From the NCBI GenBank assembly GCA_019418025.1, contig DYCR01000005.1, positions 44,315 to 70,950 on the forward strand: a DNA stretch of 26,636 nucleotides, written 5' to 3'. Numbering within the stretch: the first letter of the stretch is position 1; each line of letters opens with the position of its first letter. This DNA is from Clostridiales bacterium (GTDB lineage Bacteria > Bacillota > Clostridia > Oscillospirales > Oscillospiraceae). The notes below the pieces were generated by a model. It was not told where the DNA came from, searched no databases, and was given only the letters and a program-made list of their open reading frames with translations. Positions 15,955 through 24,230 of this stretch are shown one piece after another. The position numbers were made by a program, and so were the translations under genes.

Positions 15955-15995
15955 AATTGCCCGAAAACCCTTCCAGGGCTTTCGGGCAGTTTTTG
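15955..15995 (+). terminator. Terminator of the Cys-rich gene
   Basis: A perfect 9-bp stem TGCCCGAAA (15958-15966) with TTTCGGGCA (15980-15988), enclosing a second CCCT/AGGG stem, followed by GTTTTTG. A-rich sequence on the left would let it work in the other direction too. It begins 6 nt after the stop. Confidence 0.88.
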
Positions 15996-16062
15996 CAGCC
16001 TGAACCGCGCATAATTTATCCGTCAATGACGGACAAATTTCACACGCTCAATCAGAGCAGTA

Positions 16063-16124
16063 TTTTCCCCGAGGTACACGCCCCCGTGGAAAATGATTTT
16101 ATCTTTTATGCCGCTGAAGCGGCA
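16063..16124. other. Hairpins between the Cys-rich gene and the fusion gene
   Basis: An imperfect stem pairs ATTTTCCCCGAGG with CCCCGTGGAAAAT (about 16064-16096, two mismatches), followed on the plus strand by T-rich sequence. A second short stem GCCGCT/AGCGGC lies at about 16110-16124, near the end of the minus-strand fusion gene. Either could end transcription from the right, but neither has a good minus-strand T tract. No coding sequence is supported between 15996 and 16145. Confidence 0.35.
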
Positions 16125-16145
16125 AACTCGGGCAGACTTTTTTGC

Positions 16146-18359
16146 TCAGTGTGTCTCCTGCATCATTTCCCAGGCAATCGTCCCGTTTTCCTCAGCAAGG
16201 CCCTTGATCTTCTCAACATTAGACGGGACCCCCTGATCGGTCATGGCTCGATCCACCTTTTGGCACAGGTTGTCAGGATTCAGCTCAGACAGCTGCGCCC
16301 AATTTTCGCAGCCTGCATAATCCATGAAGCCGGAAACCTTCGGGTCATAGGAGATACCCACCATTTTCGTATTCTGACTGAATGCAAAGATCAGCGCATG
16401 CAGACGCATGGCGATCACCAATTCCGCCCGAGCGATCACACCGCACAGCTGCCTGCAATCGGTATTTTTCGAGAGGATGCGATACGGGACACCCAGCATG
16501 CTTGCAGCCTTGCGGGTAATCTGCTCATCCTGCACAGGCTCAAAGCACAGAAACACAGGCATCAGCCCGTATTCCCGCCAGCAGCGTTCCGCCGCCGCTT
16601 GGACCGACTCCAACCGTTCACAGGCATCCCGCCACGGTCTGAGGACAAACAGGCAGAACCTCGTTCCGCACTCGATGCCATTGTCTTTGAGGTAGCGGTC
16701 TGCCCCCTCCAGATCCCCGTGCATATTCAGTGCCGGATCAGCCGTCACGGATATCCGGGGCTCTGTCACGCCAAATTTACGCAGGGTGCGCTCCGATTCC
16801 GGATCTCGCAGTGCGATCCGATCCACGTTGCGATTGAGCACCCTTGCCACAAGCTTCTGATGGTTTCCGCCATACACGGGACCTGCGCCGCAGCCGTACA
16901 TCATCACCCTGCAGCCCCGCTTCTTCGCCTGATGCATGCTGAACAGATAGTACATCAGACTTCTGGTGCTGGTTGCATTCTGAATCAGCGTGCCGCCGCC
17001 ACTGATATACAAGGTGCTTTTTTTCATCCACTTCGCCGCCCGAAAAATGTTGAAAATCGGCGTTGCGGAGACGCCTGTCATCCGGGCGGTTTCTTTGGGC
17101 TTGCGGGTCATTACGCAAATAGGCAGATATTCATCCCTCTGCCGCAGCTGCCGGATGATGGTCAGCAAAATTGCATCATCACCCACATTCCCCTTGCCGT
17201 AGGCACCGCAGATGACCGCGCCATAGCGCCCCTGCTTTTTCCGCCGGTAACGGCAGATGATCTTATTGTAAAAGCTCAGCTGATTTTCGGCCATCACCTG
17301 AGAAGAAAACTCTCTGCGAACCTTCTCCCTCAGTGCCTGTCCCATTTCTGTGCGCAGAGCAGGCTCCTGAGCCAGACGCACCATGCATCGGGCCATCGCC
17401 TCCCAATCGCCTGCTGATACCAAAAATCCCGTTTTTTCATTCAGGATGACCTTGGGTACGCCGCCCACGCTTGTGGCAATGGTGGCACAGCCCATCCTGC
17501 CGCCCTCGATGATGCTGTACGGAAAGGCCTCTGAAATAGAACTGAGCATGTTTACATCCAGACAGTGATAGAAGCTGTTCATATCCGTCTGCCATCCGAT
17601 GAAGCGGACCGTGTCCTGCGGGCAGGTCTGCCGCACAAGTGTCTCAAGCTCCGGGATCTGTTCACCGTCGCCTGCGACCATCAGCCGGATCTTAGGGCAG
17701 GTTTTTACCGCCGAGGCAAAGGCCCGGATCAGCGTATTCACATCCTTTACCGGACTGAGCCGCGCGGCAATTCCATAGATCACGCAATCATCTGCCCAGT
17801 CGATCCCCAGACCCTTGAGATACTCCGCCCGAGGCAGATGCTCCAGCTTCTCCGGGAACAGGATCCCGTTGTAGATGGTCTGGATACCGTCGGCATCCAG
17901 ACCGCTTCCGATCAACAGCTCCTTTACCGAGTCAGAAACCGCCACCCATCCGTCCCGATAGCGCAGAGAAATCCGATTCGCCGCACCGTAGGTCATATTC
18001 GCAAGGGGTCTGCCCAGATAGTCAAGCTTCGGATCGGAGTGTACCGTGGAAACCACGGGGATCGACAGCTTCCTGCGCAGGAGCATGCCGAATAGATTTG
18101 CTTTTGCCCCATGACAGTGCAGGATTTCGTACTGTCCCTGTCTCAGAAGCTCCAACAGCTGATTCCTCATTCGGAGCGGATCACGTCCGGTCACCACCAA
18201 TGTGTGGATGCCAAGCGCCCTTGCCTCCTGAGCAAAAGCCCCCTCCATAAAGCACACAAGCGTCACCTGATTGCTTTTGCCCAGCTCCTGCAGGACGGTG
18301 AGGACCTGCGTCTTGGCTCCGCCCACATCACCGCCGGAGGTCAGATGCATAATCTTCAT
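16146..18359 (-). CDS. Fusion of GT4 glycosyltransferase and CsaB-like polysaccharide pyruvyltransferase
   Basis: A 737-residue bifunctional protein. Residues about 1-368 are a GT-B fold GT4 glycosyltransferase: SGGDVGGAKTQ near the N terminus, an acceptor-side HCHGAKANLFG, YNGILFP, AARLSPVKD, and the EX7E donor motif (Glu277 to Glu285, SEAFPYSIIEG). After a basic linker (RYRRKKQGRYG, 370-380), residues about 380-735 match the polysaccharide pyruvyltransferase family of CsaB: GAYGKGNVGDDAILL (385-399), SGGGTLIQN, YGCGAGPV, MRLHALIFA (651-659) and ISYDPKV. CsaB adds ketal pyruvate to secondary wall polymers, the ligand of SLH-domain surface proteins. There is no membrane span. It begins 6 nt after mreB, with GGGAG inside the mreB 3' end, so the two are coupled. 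The sugar substrate cannot be read from sequence. Confidence 0.93.
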   Translation of the reverse strand: MKIMHLTSGGDVGGAKTQVLTVLQELGKSNQVTLVCFMEGAFAQEARALGIHTLVVTGRDPLRMRNQLLELLRQGQYEILHCHGAKANLFGMLLRRKLSIPVVSTVHSDPKLDYLGRPLANMTYGAANRISLRYRDGWVAVSDSVKELLIGSGLDADGIQTIYNGILFPEKLEHLPRAEYLKGLGIDWADDCVIYGIAARLSPVKDVNTLIRAFASAVKTCPKIRLMVAGDGEQIPELETLVRQTCPQDTVRFIGWQTDMNSFYHCLDVNMLSSISEAFPYSIIEGGRMGCATIATSVGGVPKVILNEKTGFLVSAGDWEAMARCMVRLAQEPALRTEMGQALREKVRREFSSQVMAENQLSFYNKIICRYRRKKQGRYGAVICGAYGKGNVGDDAILLTIIRQLRQRDEYLPICVMTRKPKETARMTGVSATPIFNIFRAAKWMKKSTLYISGGGTLIQNATSTRSLMYYLFSMHQAKKRGCRVMMYGCGAGPVYGGNHQKLVARVLNRNVDRIALRDPESERTLRKFGVTEPRISVTADPALNMHGDLEGADRYLKDNGIECGTRFCLFVLRPWRDACERLESVQAAAERCWREYGLMPVFLCFEPVQDEQITRKAASMLGVPYRILSKNTDCRQLCGVIARAELVIAMRLHALIFAFSQNTKMVGISYDPKVSGFMDYAGCENWAQLSELNPDNLCQKVDRAMTDQGVPSNVEKIKGLAEENGTIAWEMMQETH

Positions 18360-18365
18360 GGTGCA

Positions 18366-19430
18366 TCACTCCCGCATGATCCGTTTTCTAGCCAGATAAA
18401 TGGGGCCCTCCTGCATGCGGTTGATCCAGCTCAGGCTCTTTCCGCAGCCATAGGCCACACAGAAGTCCGGATCGTCTGCGATGGTGCAGGCGATGCCTGT
18501 GCGCTCTGTCATCAGCTTATCCATGCCCCAGATCTGGCTGCCGCCGCCGGTTAGGGTAATGCCGTTTTTGGCAATGTCGCCGACCAACTCCGGACTGGTC
18601 TCTTCCAAAACAGACAGGACCTCATCCGTGATCTGCCGTGCCGGTCTGCGCAGGACCTCATATACCTCAGAAGCAAACAGCGTCAGCACTCTGGGAAGTC
18701 CGGTCTTGGCATCTCGGCCCTTGACGCTCATGCTGATATCCTCGCCTCTGGGATAGACGCTGCCGATCTGGATCTTCACGTCCTCGGCTGTGACCTGTCC
18801 GATGACAACGCCGTGCTTGCGGCGGATATGCCGCGCGATGGCCTCATCAAAGGCATCTCCCGCCACCTCAAGGGAAGAGGAGTTTGCCACGCCGTTCAGG
18901 CTCAGCACCGCCACATCCGTGGTGCCGCCGCCGATATCCACCACCATATGGCCGTTTGCCTCTCCAATGGGCAGATTGGCCCCCAAGGCAGCCGCAAGGG
19001 GCTCCTCGATCAGGTAGACCCGGCGGGCGCCGGCTTCAATGGCGGCATTGATGACCGTGCGCTCTTCCACCTCCGTGACGCCGCTTGGGACACAGATGAC
19101 CACTCTGGGCTTGGGGTTGAACACAGAGGCCTTTACCGCCTTGCGGAAAAGGATCTGAAGCATCTTGACCGTCATTTCATGGTCGGAGATCACGCCGCCC
19201 TTGAGCGGACGCATCGCCACCACGTTCCCAGGGGTCCTTCCCAGCATATTGCGGGCATCGGAACCGACCTGAAGGATCTTTCCCGTGTTTTTGTCCACCG
19301 CAACCACACTGGGCTCACGGATCAGGACACCCTGCCCCTCTACATAAATCAGCACATTGGCCGTGCCGAGGTCCACCGCCAAATCACTGGTAAAAAAGTT
19401 AAAATTCGGTTTTTTAAATTTCCATGCCAT
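18366..19430 (-). CDS. mreB: Rod shape-determining protein MreB (actin-like)
   Basis: A bacterial actin that polymerises on the membrane and guides side-wall peptidoglycan synthesis; 354 residues from ATG 19430. The actin-fold motifs are clear: phosphate 1 DLAVDLGTANVLIY, the PSVVAVD segment, phosphate 2 VVDIGGGTTDVAVLS, the ERTVINAAIEAGARRVYLIEEPLAAALG helix region, and the adenosine motif LTGGGSQIWGMD. The short basic, aromatic N terminus MAWKFKKP is consistent with membrane binding. An in-frame GTG at 19439 is possible, but AAGTAGGTG sits about 8 nt ahead of the ATG. It could equally be an Mbl-type paralog. The usual followers mreC and mreD are absent; the next gene is the glycosyl/pyruvyltransferase fusion. 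Confidence 0.95.
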   Translation of the reverse strand: MAWKFKKPNFNFFTSDLAVDLGTANVLIYVEGQGVLIREPSVVAVDKNTGKILQVGSDARNMLGRTPGNVVAMRPLKGGVISDHEMTVKMLQILFRKAVKASVFNPKPRVVICVPSGVTEVEERTVINAAIEAGARRVYLIEEPLAAALGANLPIGEANGHMVVDIGGGTTDVAVLSLNGVANSSSLEVAGDAFDEAIARHIRRKHGVVIGQVTAEDVKIQIGSVYPRGEDISMSVKGRDAKTGLPRVLTLFASEVYEVLRRPARQITDEVLSVLEETSPELVGDIAKNGITLTGGGSQIWGMDKLMTERTGIACTIADDPDFCVAYGCGKSLSWINRMQEGPIYLARKRIMRE

Positions 19431-19443
19431 ATTATACACCTAC

Positions 19444-20097
19444 TTAATGTTCCTTTCTGGCAGCCGCCACGGCAGCCAGATACACTTCCTTTGCCCCGCC
19501 GCTGAGCAGCACCCGAGCGCACTCGGACGAGGTCGCACCCGTGGTAACGATATCATCCAGCAGCAAGATCCGTTTTCCCTCCACGCAGGCCCCGTCTGTC
19601 AGGCGGTATGCCCCCAGTACGTTTGCCCTGCGTTCCTCCGCCGTAGTCAAGCCTGAGTTCGGTTTTGTATCGATATGCTTGATCAAACAGGCCGCAAGCG
19701 GCAGCCCCAGTTCTCTGCTGACGCTTCGGGCGATCAGCTCCACCTGATCGTAGCCCCGCTGACGTCTGCGTCTGCGGCTGACCGGCACCCACGTGATCAC
19801 ATCCACGTCATCAAGCTCCTGCATGATGCGCATGGACAGCAGCCTGCCATAGCTTTCTGAAAAGCTGCGGACGTTGTAAAACTTGTAGCGCAACAGACTG
19901 CGGCGCACGTCAGCCTCATAATGCCACAGGGCCGTCACCTTGGATATGTAGCGGATCTTCTCGGATCTTGACCGAAATTCCGGAGAATCTGCACGGCACC
20001 GCCGACACAGATCCAATTCACCCCGCTCCAGCAGCCTCTGGCACAGCACGCATTTCCGGGGAAACAGCAATTCCAGTGCTTGATCGAGCAGTCTCAT
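19444..20097 (-). CDS. comF: ComF family protein (phosphoribosyltransferase-like)
   Basis: A late competence protein of 217 residues, implicated in handling imported single-stranded DNA in transformable Firmicutes. The N terminus carries a four-Cys zinc finger (Cys16, Cys19, Cys31, Cys34) in FPRKCVLCQ and CRRCRAD. The C-terminal half is a type I phosphoribosyltransferase fold with signature LLLDDIVTTGATSS (178-191, Asp181/Asp182) and the family stretch RRRRRQRGYDQVELIA. The ATG at 20097 overlaps the recD2 stop as ATGA, and AGGGG lies upstream within recD2. mreB begins 13 nt downstream. Together with dprA at 3493-4761 it suggests remnants or parts of a DNA-uptake system. Confidence 0.93.
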   Translation of the reverse strand: MRLLDQALELLFPRKCVLCQRLLERGELDLCRRCRADSPEFRSRSEKIRYISKVTALWHYEADVRRSLLRYKFYNVRSFSESYGRLLSMRIMQELDDVDVITWVPVSRRRRRQRGYDQVELIARSVSRELGLPLAACLIKHIDTKPNSGLTTAEERRANVLGAYRLTDGACVEGKRILLLDDIVTTGATSSECARVLLSGGAKEVYLAAVAAARKEH

Positions 20098-22310
20098 TCG
20101 GTTTTCCCCTGAAGCCGCAGCTTCAAGCCGCTGTAACGGCGGTTGCGCTTGGCATTGTCGGTCATGGCTGCCACGATCTCTTCCTTGCCCACAACGATCA
20201 GCAGCTCCCTTGCACGGGTGACCGCCGTGTACAGCACGCTTCTGCTGAGCAGATAGGGCGAGCCGTTCCAAGCAGTCAGGATCACCGCCCGATACTCGCT
20301 GCCCTGACTTTTATGCACCGTCATGGCATAGGCAGGCTCCAGCTCGTTCATCTGGGAAAAATCATACTCTGCCTCCCGGTCATCAAAGGCAATGGTCAGA
20401 GTCTCTGCGTGGGGATCGATTTCTCGGATCACTCCGATATCGCCGTTGAAAATGCCGCTGCCGACACCGCTGCCATCGGCTCTTCTCCACATTATATCAT
20501 AGTTATTACGGATTTGCATCACCCGATCCCCTTCCCGGAAGGAAAAATCCCCAAACTGGCGTTCCTTTTTCTGGGGAGATGGGGGATTCAGTGCCGCCTG
20601 AAGCATTTTATTCAGATTATGCGTGCCCACCGCCCCTTTTCGGGTAGGGCTGAGGACTTGGATCTGATCTGCGGGGATACCCATATTCTTCGGCAGCCGC
20701 GTGGCACACAGCTGAACGATCAGCTGGCACACGGCATCCTCCGACTGGCGGCGCATAAAGAAGAAGTCCTTGTCCACCTTCTTCAGATCCGGCATCTGCC
20801 CTGCATTGATCCTGTGGGCATTCATGACGATCAGGCTTTCCTGCGCCTGACGGAAAATGTCTGTCAGACGCACCGTCGGCAGCATCTGGCTGCGCAGCAT
20901 ATCCCCAAAGGGAAAGCCCGGTCCGACGGGCGGCAGCTGATCCGGGTCACCGACTAAAATGATTCGCTTTCCCTGTGGGATCGCCTTGAGCAGGCTGTTG
21001 AGCAGCTGAATATCCACCATACTCATCTCATCAACAATGATGGCATCGGTGCGCAGAGGCAGATCCTCATCCCGACCAAAGACCATCATCCCGGTAGCAG
21101 GATCGATCCCCGCTTCCAGCAGGCGGTGGATGGTGGAGGTTTCCTCCCCCGTCACCTCCGTCATGCGCTTCGCCGCGCGCCCCGTAGGCGCCGCCAGCAT
21201 GCAGCGCAGCTGCATATGCCCCAGAAGATTCAGGATGCCCTGTACGATGGTCGTCTTACCTGTACCGGGGCCGCCGGTGATCAGCAGCACACCGTTGGTC
21301 GCCGCCGCACGGATTGCCTCAGCCTGCTGCTGGGAATATCGGACACTGCTGTCCTGCTCCACCTGCTTCATCAGCCGGTCCAGATTCTCAGGCTCCGGGA
21401 AGGAGACATTTGCCGCCAGAAGCAGACGATAGGTGGTGTAAAGCTCTGCCTCGTACATCTGCGGCAGATAAACGATTGGGATACCTGCCAGAGTTTGACG
21501 CACCACACGCTCTCCCTGATCCAGTCTTTCCAATCCCTGCGTGATCTGCTCAAGCTCCACGCTCAGCAGCTGCGCAGTGGCCTGCATCAGCTTTTCCTCC
21601 GGTAAAAACGTATGCCCTGCGGACATGTTGTATCCCAGTTCAAACAGGATGCCCGCTTCTACCCGGCGCGGGTCATCTCCCGCTGTCCCCAGCTCAATGG
21701 CAAAGCGATCCACCGCCGCAAAGGGTGCATCCAGACCGTGATCCATCAGCAGATAGGGGTCGTCGTACAGCAGCTCCACCGTCTGCTCCCCGTAGAGCTT
21801 ATAGGCGCGCACCGCAAGTTCCGTGGGCAGATGATGCATGGTAAAAAACTCCATCAGCTGCCGCATCCCCGTCTGCTGCCGGTATTCCCTGCCGAAGCTG
21901 CGGGCCTTTTCCAAGGAGATCCCCGGCACCATCGCCAGCTTCTCCGGGTCGTTTTCAAAGACCATCAGGGTCTGCTCCCCGAAGTATTCGACGATCCTCG
22001 CTGCCATGATCGGCCCGATGCCCTTGATGGCACGGCTCGAAAGGAAGCTCTGGATCTCCATCGTGGTCTGCGGCAGCATCCGCTCCAGAAATTCCGCCTC
22101 GAACTGTCTGCCGAAGCTGGAGTGATTGCTCCACTTTCCTGTGACCATCAGACGCTCGCCCACCACCGGAAGCGGGATCGTCCCCACCACCGTCACGGTT
22201 TTGCCGCCGCAGTCCATGCGCAGCACGCAGTAGCCGTTGTCATAGTTCTGATAGACAACGGCTGCAACTGCACCCTGTAAAATTTCAAGTTCTTGTTCTC
22301 CCAAATCCAT
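20094..22310 (-). CDS. recD2: RecD2-type 5'-3' DNA helicase (RecD-like, AddAB-independent)
   Basis: A superfamily 1B helicase of the RecD2/YrrC group, active in DNA repair and replication-fork maintenance; 738 residues from the chosen ATG. The N-terminal third has the OB-like start (GAVAAVVYQNYDNGYCVLRM) and helix-hairpin-helix elements (IKGIGPIMAARIVEYFG; LAMVPGISLEKA) that mark RecD2 and are absent from RecBCD RecD. The motor follows: Walker A GGPGTGKTT (346-354), Walker B VDEMSMVD (Asp427/Glu428), GDPDQLPPVG, and the late VHKSQGSEY. The start at 22310 is chosen because it opens the conserved region and has GGAG 4 nt upstream (a short gap); an in-frame ATG at 22376 has no ribosome-binding site. 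The gene heads the recD2-comF-mreB-fusion operon. Confidence 0.95.
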   Translation of the reverse strand: MDLGEQELEILQGAVAAVVYQNYDNGYCVLRMDCGGKTVTVVGTIPLPVVGERLMVTGKWSNHSSFGRQFEAEFLERMLPQTTMEIQSFLSSRAIKGIGPIMAARIVEYFGEQTLMVFENDPEKLAMVPGISLEKARSFGREYRQQTGMRQLMEFFTMHHLPTELAVRAYKLYGEQTVELLYDDPYLLMDHGLDAPFAAVDRFAIELGTAGDDPRRVEAGILFELGYNMSAGHTFLPEEKLMQATAQLLSVELEQITQGLERLDQGERVVRQTLAGIPIVYLPQMYEAELYTTYRLLLAANVSFPEPENLDRLMKQVEQDSSVRYSQQQAEAIRAAATNGVLLITGGPGTGKTTIVQGILNLLGHMQLRCMLAAPTGRAAKRMTEVTGEETSTIHRLLEAGIDPATGMMVFGRDEDLPLRTDAIIVDEMSMVDIQLLNSLLKAIPQGKRIILVGDPDQLPPVGPGFPFGDMLRSQMLPTVRLTDIFRQAQESLIVMNAHRINAGQMPDLKKVDKDFFFMRRQSEDAVCQLIVQLCATRLPKNMGIPADQIQVLSPTRKGAVGTHNLNKMLQAALNPPSPQKKERQFGDFSFREGDRVMQIRNNYDIMWRRADGSGVGSGIFNGDIGVIREIDPHAETLTIAFDDREAEYDFSQMNELEPAYAMTVHKSQGSEYRAVILTAWNGSPYLLSRSVLYTAVTRARELLIVVGKEEIVAAMTDNAKRNRRYSGLKLRLQGKTE

Positions 22311-22531
22311 CCAGCTCCAATATATTTCTCCCAAAATAATGCGCAAACCCCTGATCCAAAAGCGATTTGCCCCCATTTTGGTTTTTCCGTATTTGTGTTA
22401 TATTTTACTATAAAAAAAGAAAAATAGATAGACCCACAAAAAACTTTTTCTGTTCATAAATTGTTCATTTTATTTGTTAAATTCGCCATGAATGACGGGG
22501 TCTTTTTCCAGTTTATTCGACACAGTTATCC
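22311..22531. other. AT-rich divergent intergenic region between recD2 and the atp operon
   Basis: This stretch is strikingly AT-rich compared with its flanks, with A and T runs at about 22385-22435. On the minus strand it contains TATAGTAAAAT and TATAAC, possible -10 elements for recD2, but no matching -35 is convincing. No ORF, tRNA or repeat is supported. Confidence 0.4.
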
Positions 22532-22560
22532 TTGCTTTCAGGCTTCAATTATGTTAAGAT
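22532..22560 (+). promoter_or_regulatory. Sigma-A promoter of the ATP synthase operon
   Basis: A -35 TTGCTT (22532-22537), a 17-bp spacer and a -10 TAAGAT (22555-22560). Transcription would start near 22567, 40 nt ahead of the first gene. Confidence 0.65.
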
Positions 22561-22606
22561 GTATCCATTAAAGACATCACAGATTCAGGAAGGAGCGGGG
22601 TGGCAA

Positions 22607-22864
22607 ATGAAGGATCTTTCTCTTCTTGTTTGGCTGACACAGCTCGGCATGACCGTTGCTGTCCCGCTGGCGGGCTTTGTCCTGCTGGGCGTCTGGCTGA
22701 ACAATCGGTTCCATCTGGGAACATGGGTCGTCATTGCCGGGCTGATCGTCGGGCTCTGCTCCGCAGTCACCGGCTTTCGTTCGTCTCTTCAGATGCTCAA
22801 CCGCATGACTAAGGACAAAAAAGACGACTCGCCGCCTCCCGTTTCCTTCAACGATCACCATTGA
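22607..22864 (+). CDS. atpZ: AtpZ/AtpI-family small membrane protein of the ATP synthase operon
   Basis: A small hydrophobic protein of 85 residues with two predicted membrane spans (about 6-31 and 39-60) and a charged tail rich in Lys and Asp. It resembles the first gene of many F-type ATP synthase operons (AtpZ, ATPase_gene1 group), a proposed partner of AtpI in assembly or cation transport. The ATG at 22607 follows AGGAG at 11 nt and GGGGTGG nearer. A GTG at 22600 lies in a different frame and is not used. AtpI follows after 12 nt. The assignment rests on position, size and topology more than on strong motifs. Confidence 0.8.
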   Translation: MKDLSLLVWLTQLGMTVAVPLAGFVLLGVWLNNRFHLGTWVVIAGLIVGLCSAVTGFRSSLQMLNRMTKDKKDDSPPPVSFNDHH

Positions 22865-22876
22865 TCGGAGGTTAGA

Positions 22877-23275
22877 ATGAACTCACGAAAAATCGTATTC
22901 AAAGAAACCGGCATCGTCCTGCTTGGTGAATTGATCGGCACCGGCTTGATGTGTGCCGTTTTTGCCCTGCTGAACAACTTTGACCTTTCCGTATTATACG
23001 GCGGACTGGTGGGACTGAGCCTTGCCACCGCAAACTTCCTCTTTATGGCCATCAGCACCAGTCTCGCTGCCGATCAGGCCGTATCTCAGGAGGTCAAGCG
23101 CGGACAGGCCATGGTCCGAAGCTCCTACATCATCCGTTTGGTAGTCCTGTTCGTCATCTTGTTTGCCTGTGGGAAGAGCGGCTTATTTAATGTATATTCT
23201 CTTGTGCTGCCACTGCTGTTCGTGCGTCCCACTATTACCATCGCAGAATTTTTCAGAAAGCCAGGTGAAAAATAA
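22877..23275 (+). CDS. atpI: ATP synthase subunit I (AtpI)
   Basis: A 132-residue membrane protein with four predicted hydrophobic spans (about residues 11-33, 37-60, 83-103, 106-124). AtpI acts as a chaperone for c-ring assembly in Na+ and H+ ATP synthases and may help cation supply. The span pattern, and the place between atpZ and atpB, support the call. The ribosome-binding site GGAGG lies 5 nt ahead of the ATG, overlapping the end region of atpZ. Sequence motifs are few, as is normal for this fast-evolving subunit. Confidence 0.85.
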   Translation: MNSRKIVFKETGIVLLGELIGTGLMCAVFALLNNFDLSVLYGGLVGLSLATANFLFMAISTSLAADQAVSQEVKRGQAMVRSSYIIRLVVLFVILFACGKSGLFNVYSLVLPLLFVRPTITIAEFFRKPGEK

Positions 23276-23278
23276 ATC

Positions 23279-24175
23279 ATGAGCGTTAACGTAACCGGTG
23301 CATTTATTTACTTCTACATCCCTATTTTCGGCGGTATCCCCGTCACACAGACCACGATCTCCTCTTTACTGGTAACCATCATGCTGTGCAGCGCGTTTGT
23401 CATCCTCGGCAAGGGACTCAGCACCCGCCCGGGCAAAGCACAGGTCTTGGTCGAGAAGGGCGTGGGCATGCTGCAAGGCATGGTAGTTGAGACCATGGGC
23501 GCACACAATGCCCACTGGACTCCCTTCATCGGTGCTGTATTCCTCAGCTCCATTTTTGGTTCCCTGATCGGAATGACCGGCTTCCTGCGTTCTGCTACCG
23601 CAGACCTCAGCACCACCCTGACCTGGTCTATCATGGTCAGCGTCATCATCTGGTACAACAACATTAAGAACAACGGTCTTGTGGGCTGGCTGAAGGGCTT
23701 TACCGAGCCCATCGTGGTCATGACCCCCATGAACCTGATCGGTGAGATCGCACAGCCGGCTTCCATGGCTTTCCGTCACTTCGGCAACATCGCAGGCGGC
23801 GGCGTCATCACCTCTGTTCTCTATACAGGTCTAGCTCTGGCATCCAGCGCCGTCCTGAACCTCATCGCATCCAACGGCATCGCCGTGGGCATCGTGCTTA
23901 TGGTTCTGGGTCTTGGCCTGATCGTCTGGCATCGCAAGACAAAGAAAGCCGTTACCCTGATCTTCGGCATCACCGCCGCCGCTCTGGGTCTTTTCGGTCT
24001 GCTGCAGGCTGCCGGCATCCTGACCGGTGTCCCCCTGCTGACACTGGGTATCCCCGCGGTCCTTTCTCTTTACTTCGATGTGTTCTCCGGTTTTGTTCAG
24101 GCACTGGTCTTTTCTCTTCTGACCATGGTCTACATCTCCGCATCTCTGCCCGAGCCTCAGGCCGACGCAGAATAA
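23279..24175 (+). CDS. atpB: ATP synthase F0 subunit a
   Basis: The stator subunit that forms the two ion half-channels against the c-ring; 298 residues, membrane-embedded. The essential arginine is Arg166 in SMAFRHFGNIAGGG, and the second conserved region is SGFVQALVFSLLTMVYIS (270-287, with Gln274). Between them, at about residues 195-250, is an added hydrophobic stretch: a span (about 202-217), a basic turn HRKTKK (218-223), and another span (about 224-247). In typical subunit a sequences this connection is short, so the protein seems to hold an extra membrane hairpin. The start lies 3 nt after the atpI stop, with AGGTG about 12 nt upstream, a long gap. The codon pattern matches its neighbours. 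Confidence 0.95.
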   Translation: MSVNVTGAFIYFYIPIFGGIPVTQTTISSLLVTIMLCSAFVILGKGLSTRPGKAQVLVEKGVGMLQGMVVETMGAHNAHWTPFIGAVFLSSIFGSLIGMTGFLRSATADLSTTLTWSIMVSVIIWYNNIKNNGLVGWLKGFTEPIVVMTPMNLIGEIAQPASMAFRHFGNIAGGGVITSVLYTGLALASSAVLNLIASNGIAVGIVLMVLGLGLIVWHRKTKKAVTLIFGITAAALGLFGLLQAAGILTGVPLLTLGIPAVLSLYFDVFSGFVQALVFSLLTMVYISASLPEPQADAE

Positions 24176-24230
24176 TCACTTTGTTACCCCATAAATTTTA
24201 CAATATAAACAATTTTAGGAGGAATTATTT

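Noticed and set aside
15700..16026. A minus-strand frame of 108 codons with a hydrophobic segment, opposite the end of the Cys-rich gene
   Set aside because: It reads through the terminator hairpin, lacks a ribosome-binding site and lies antisense to a well-started gene.
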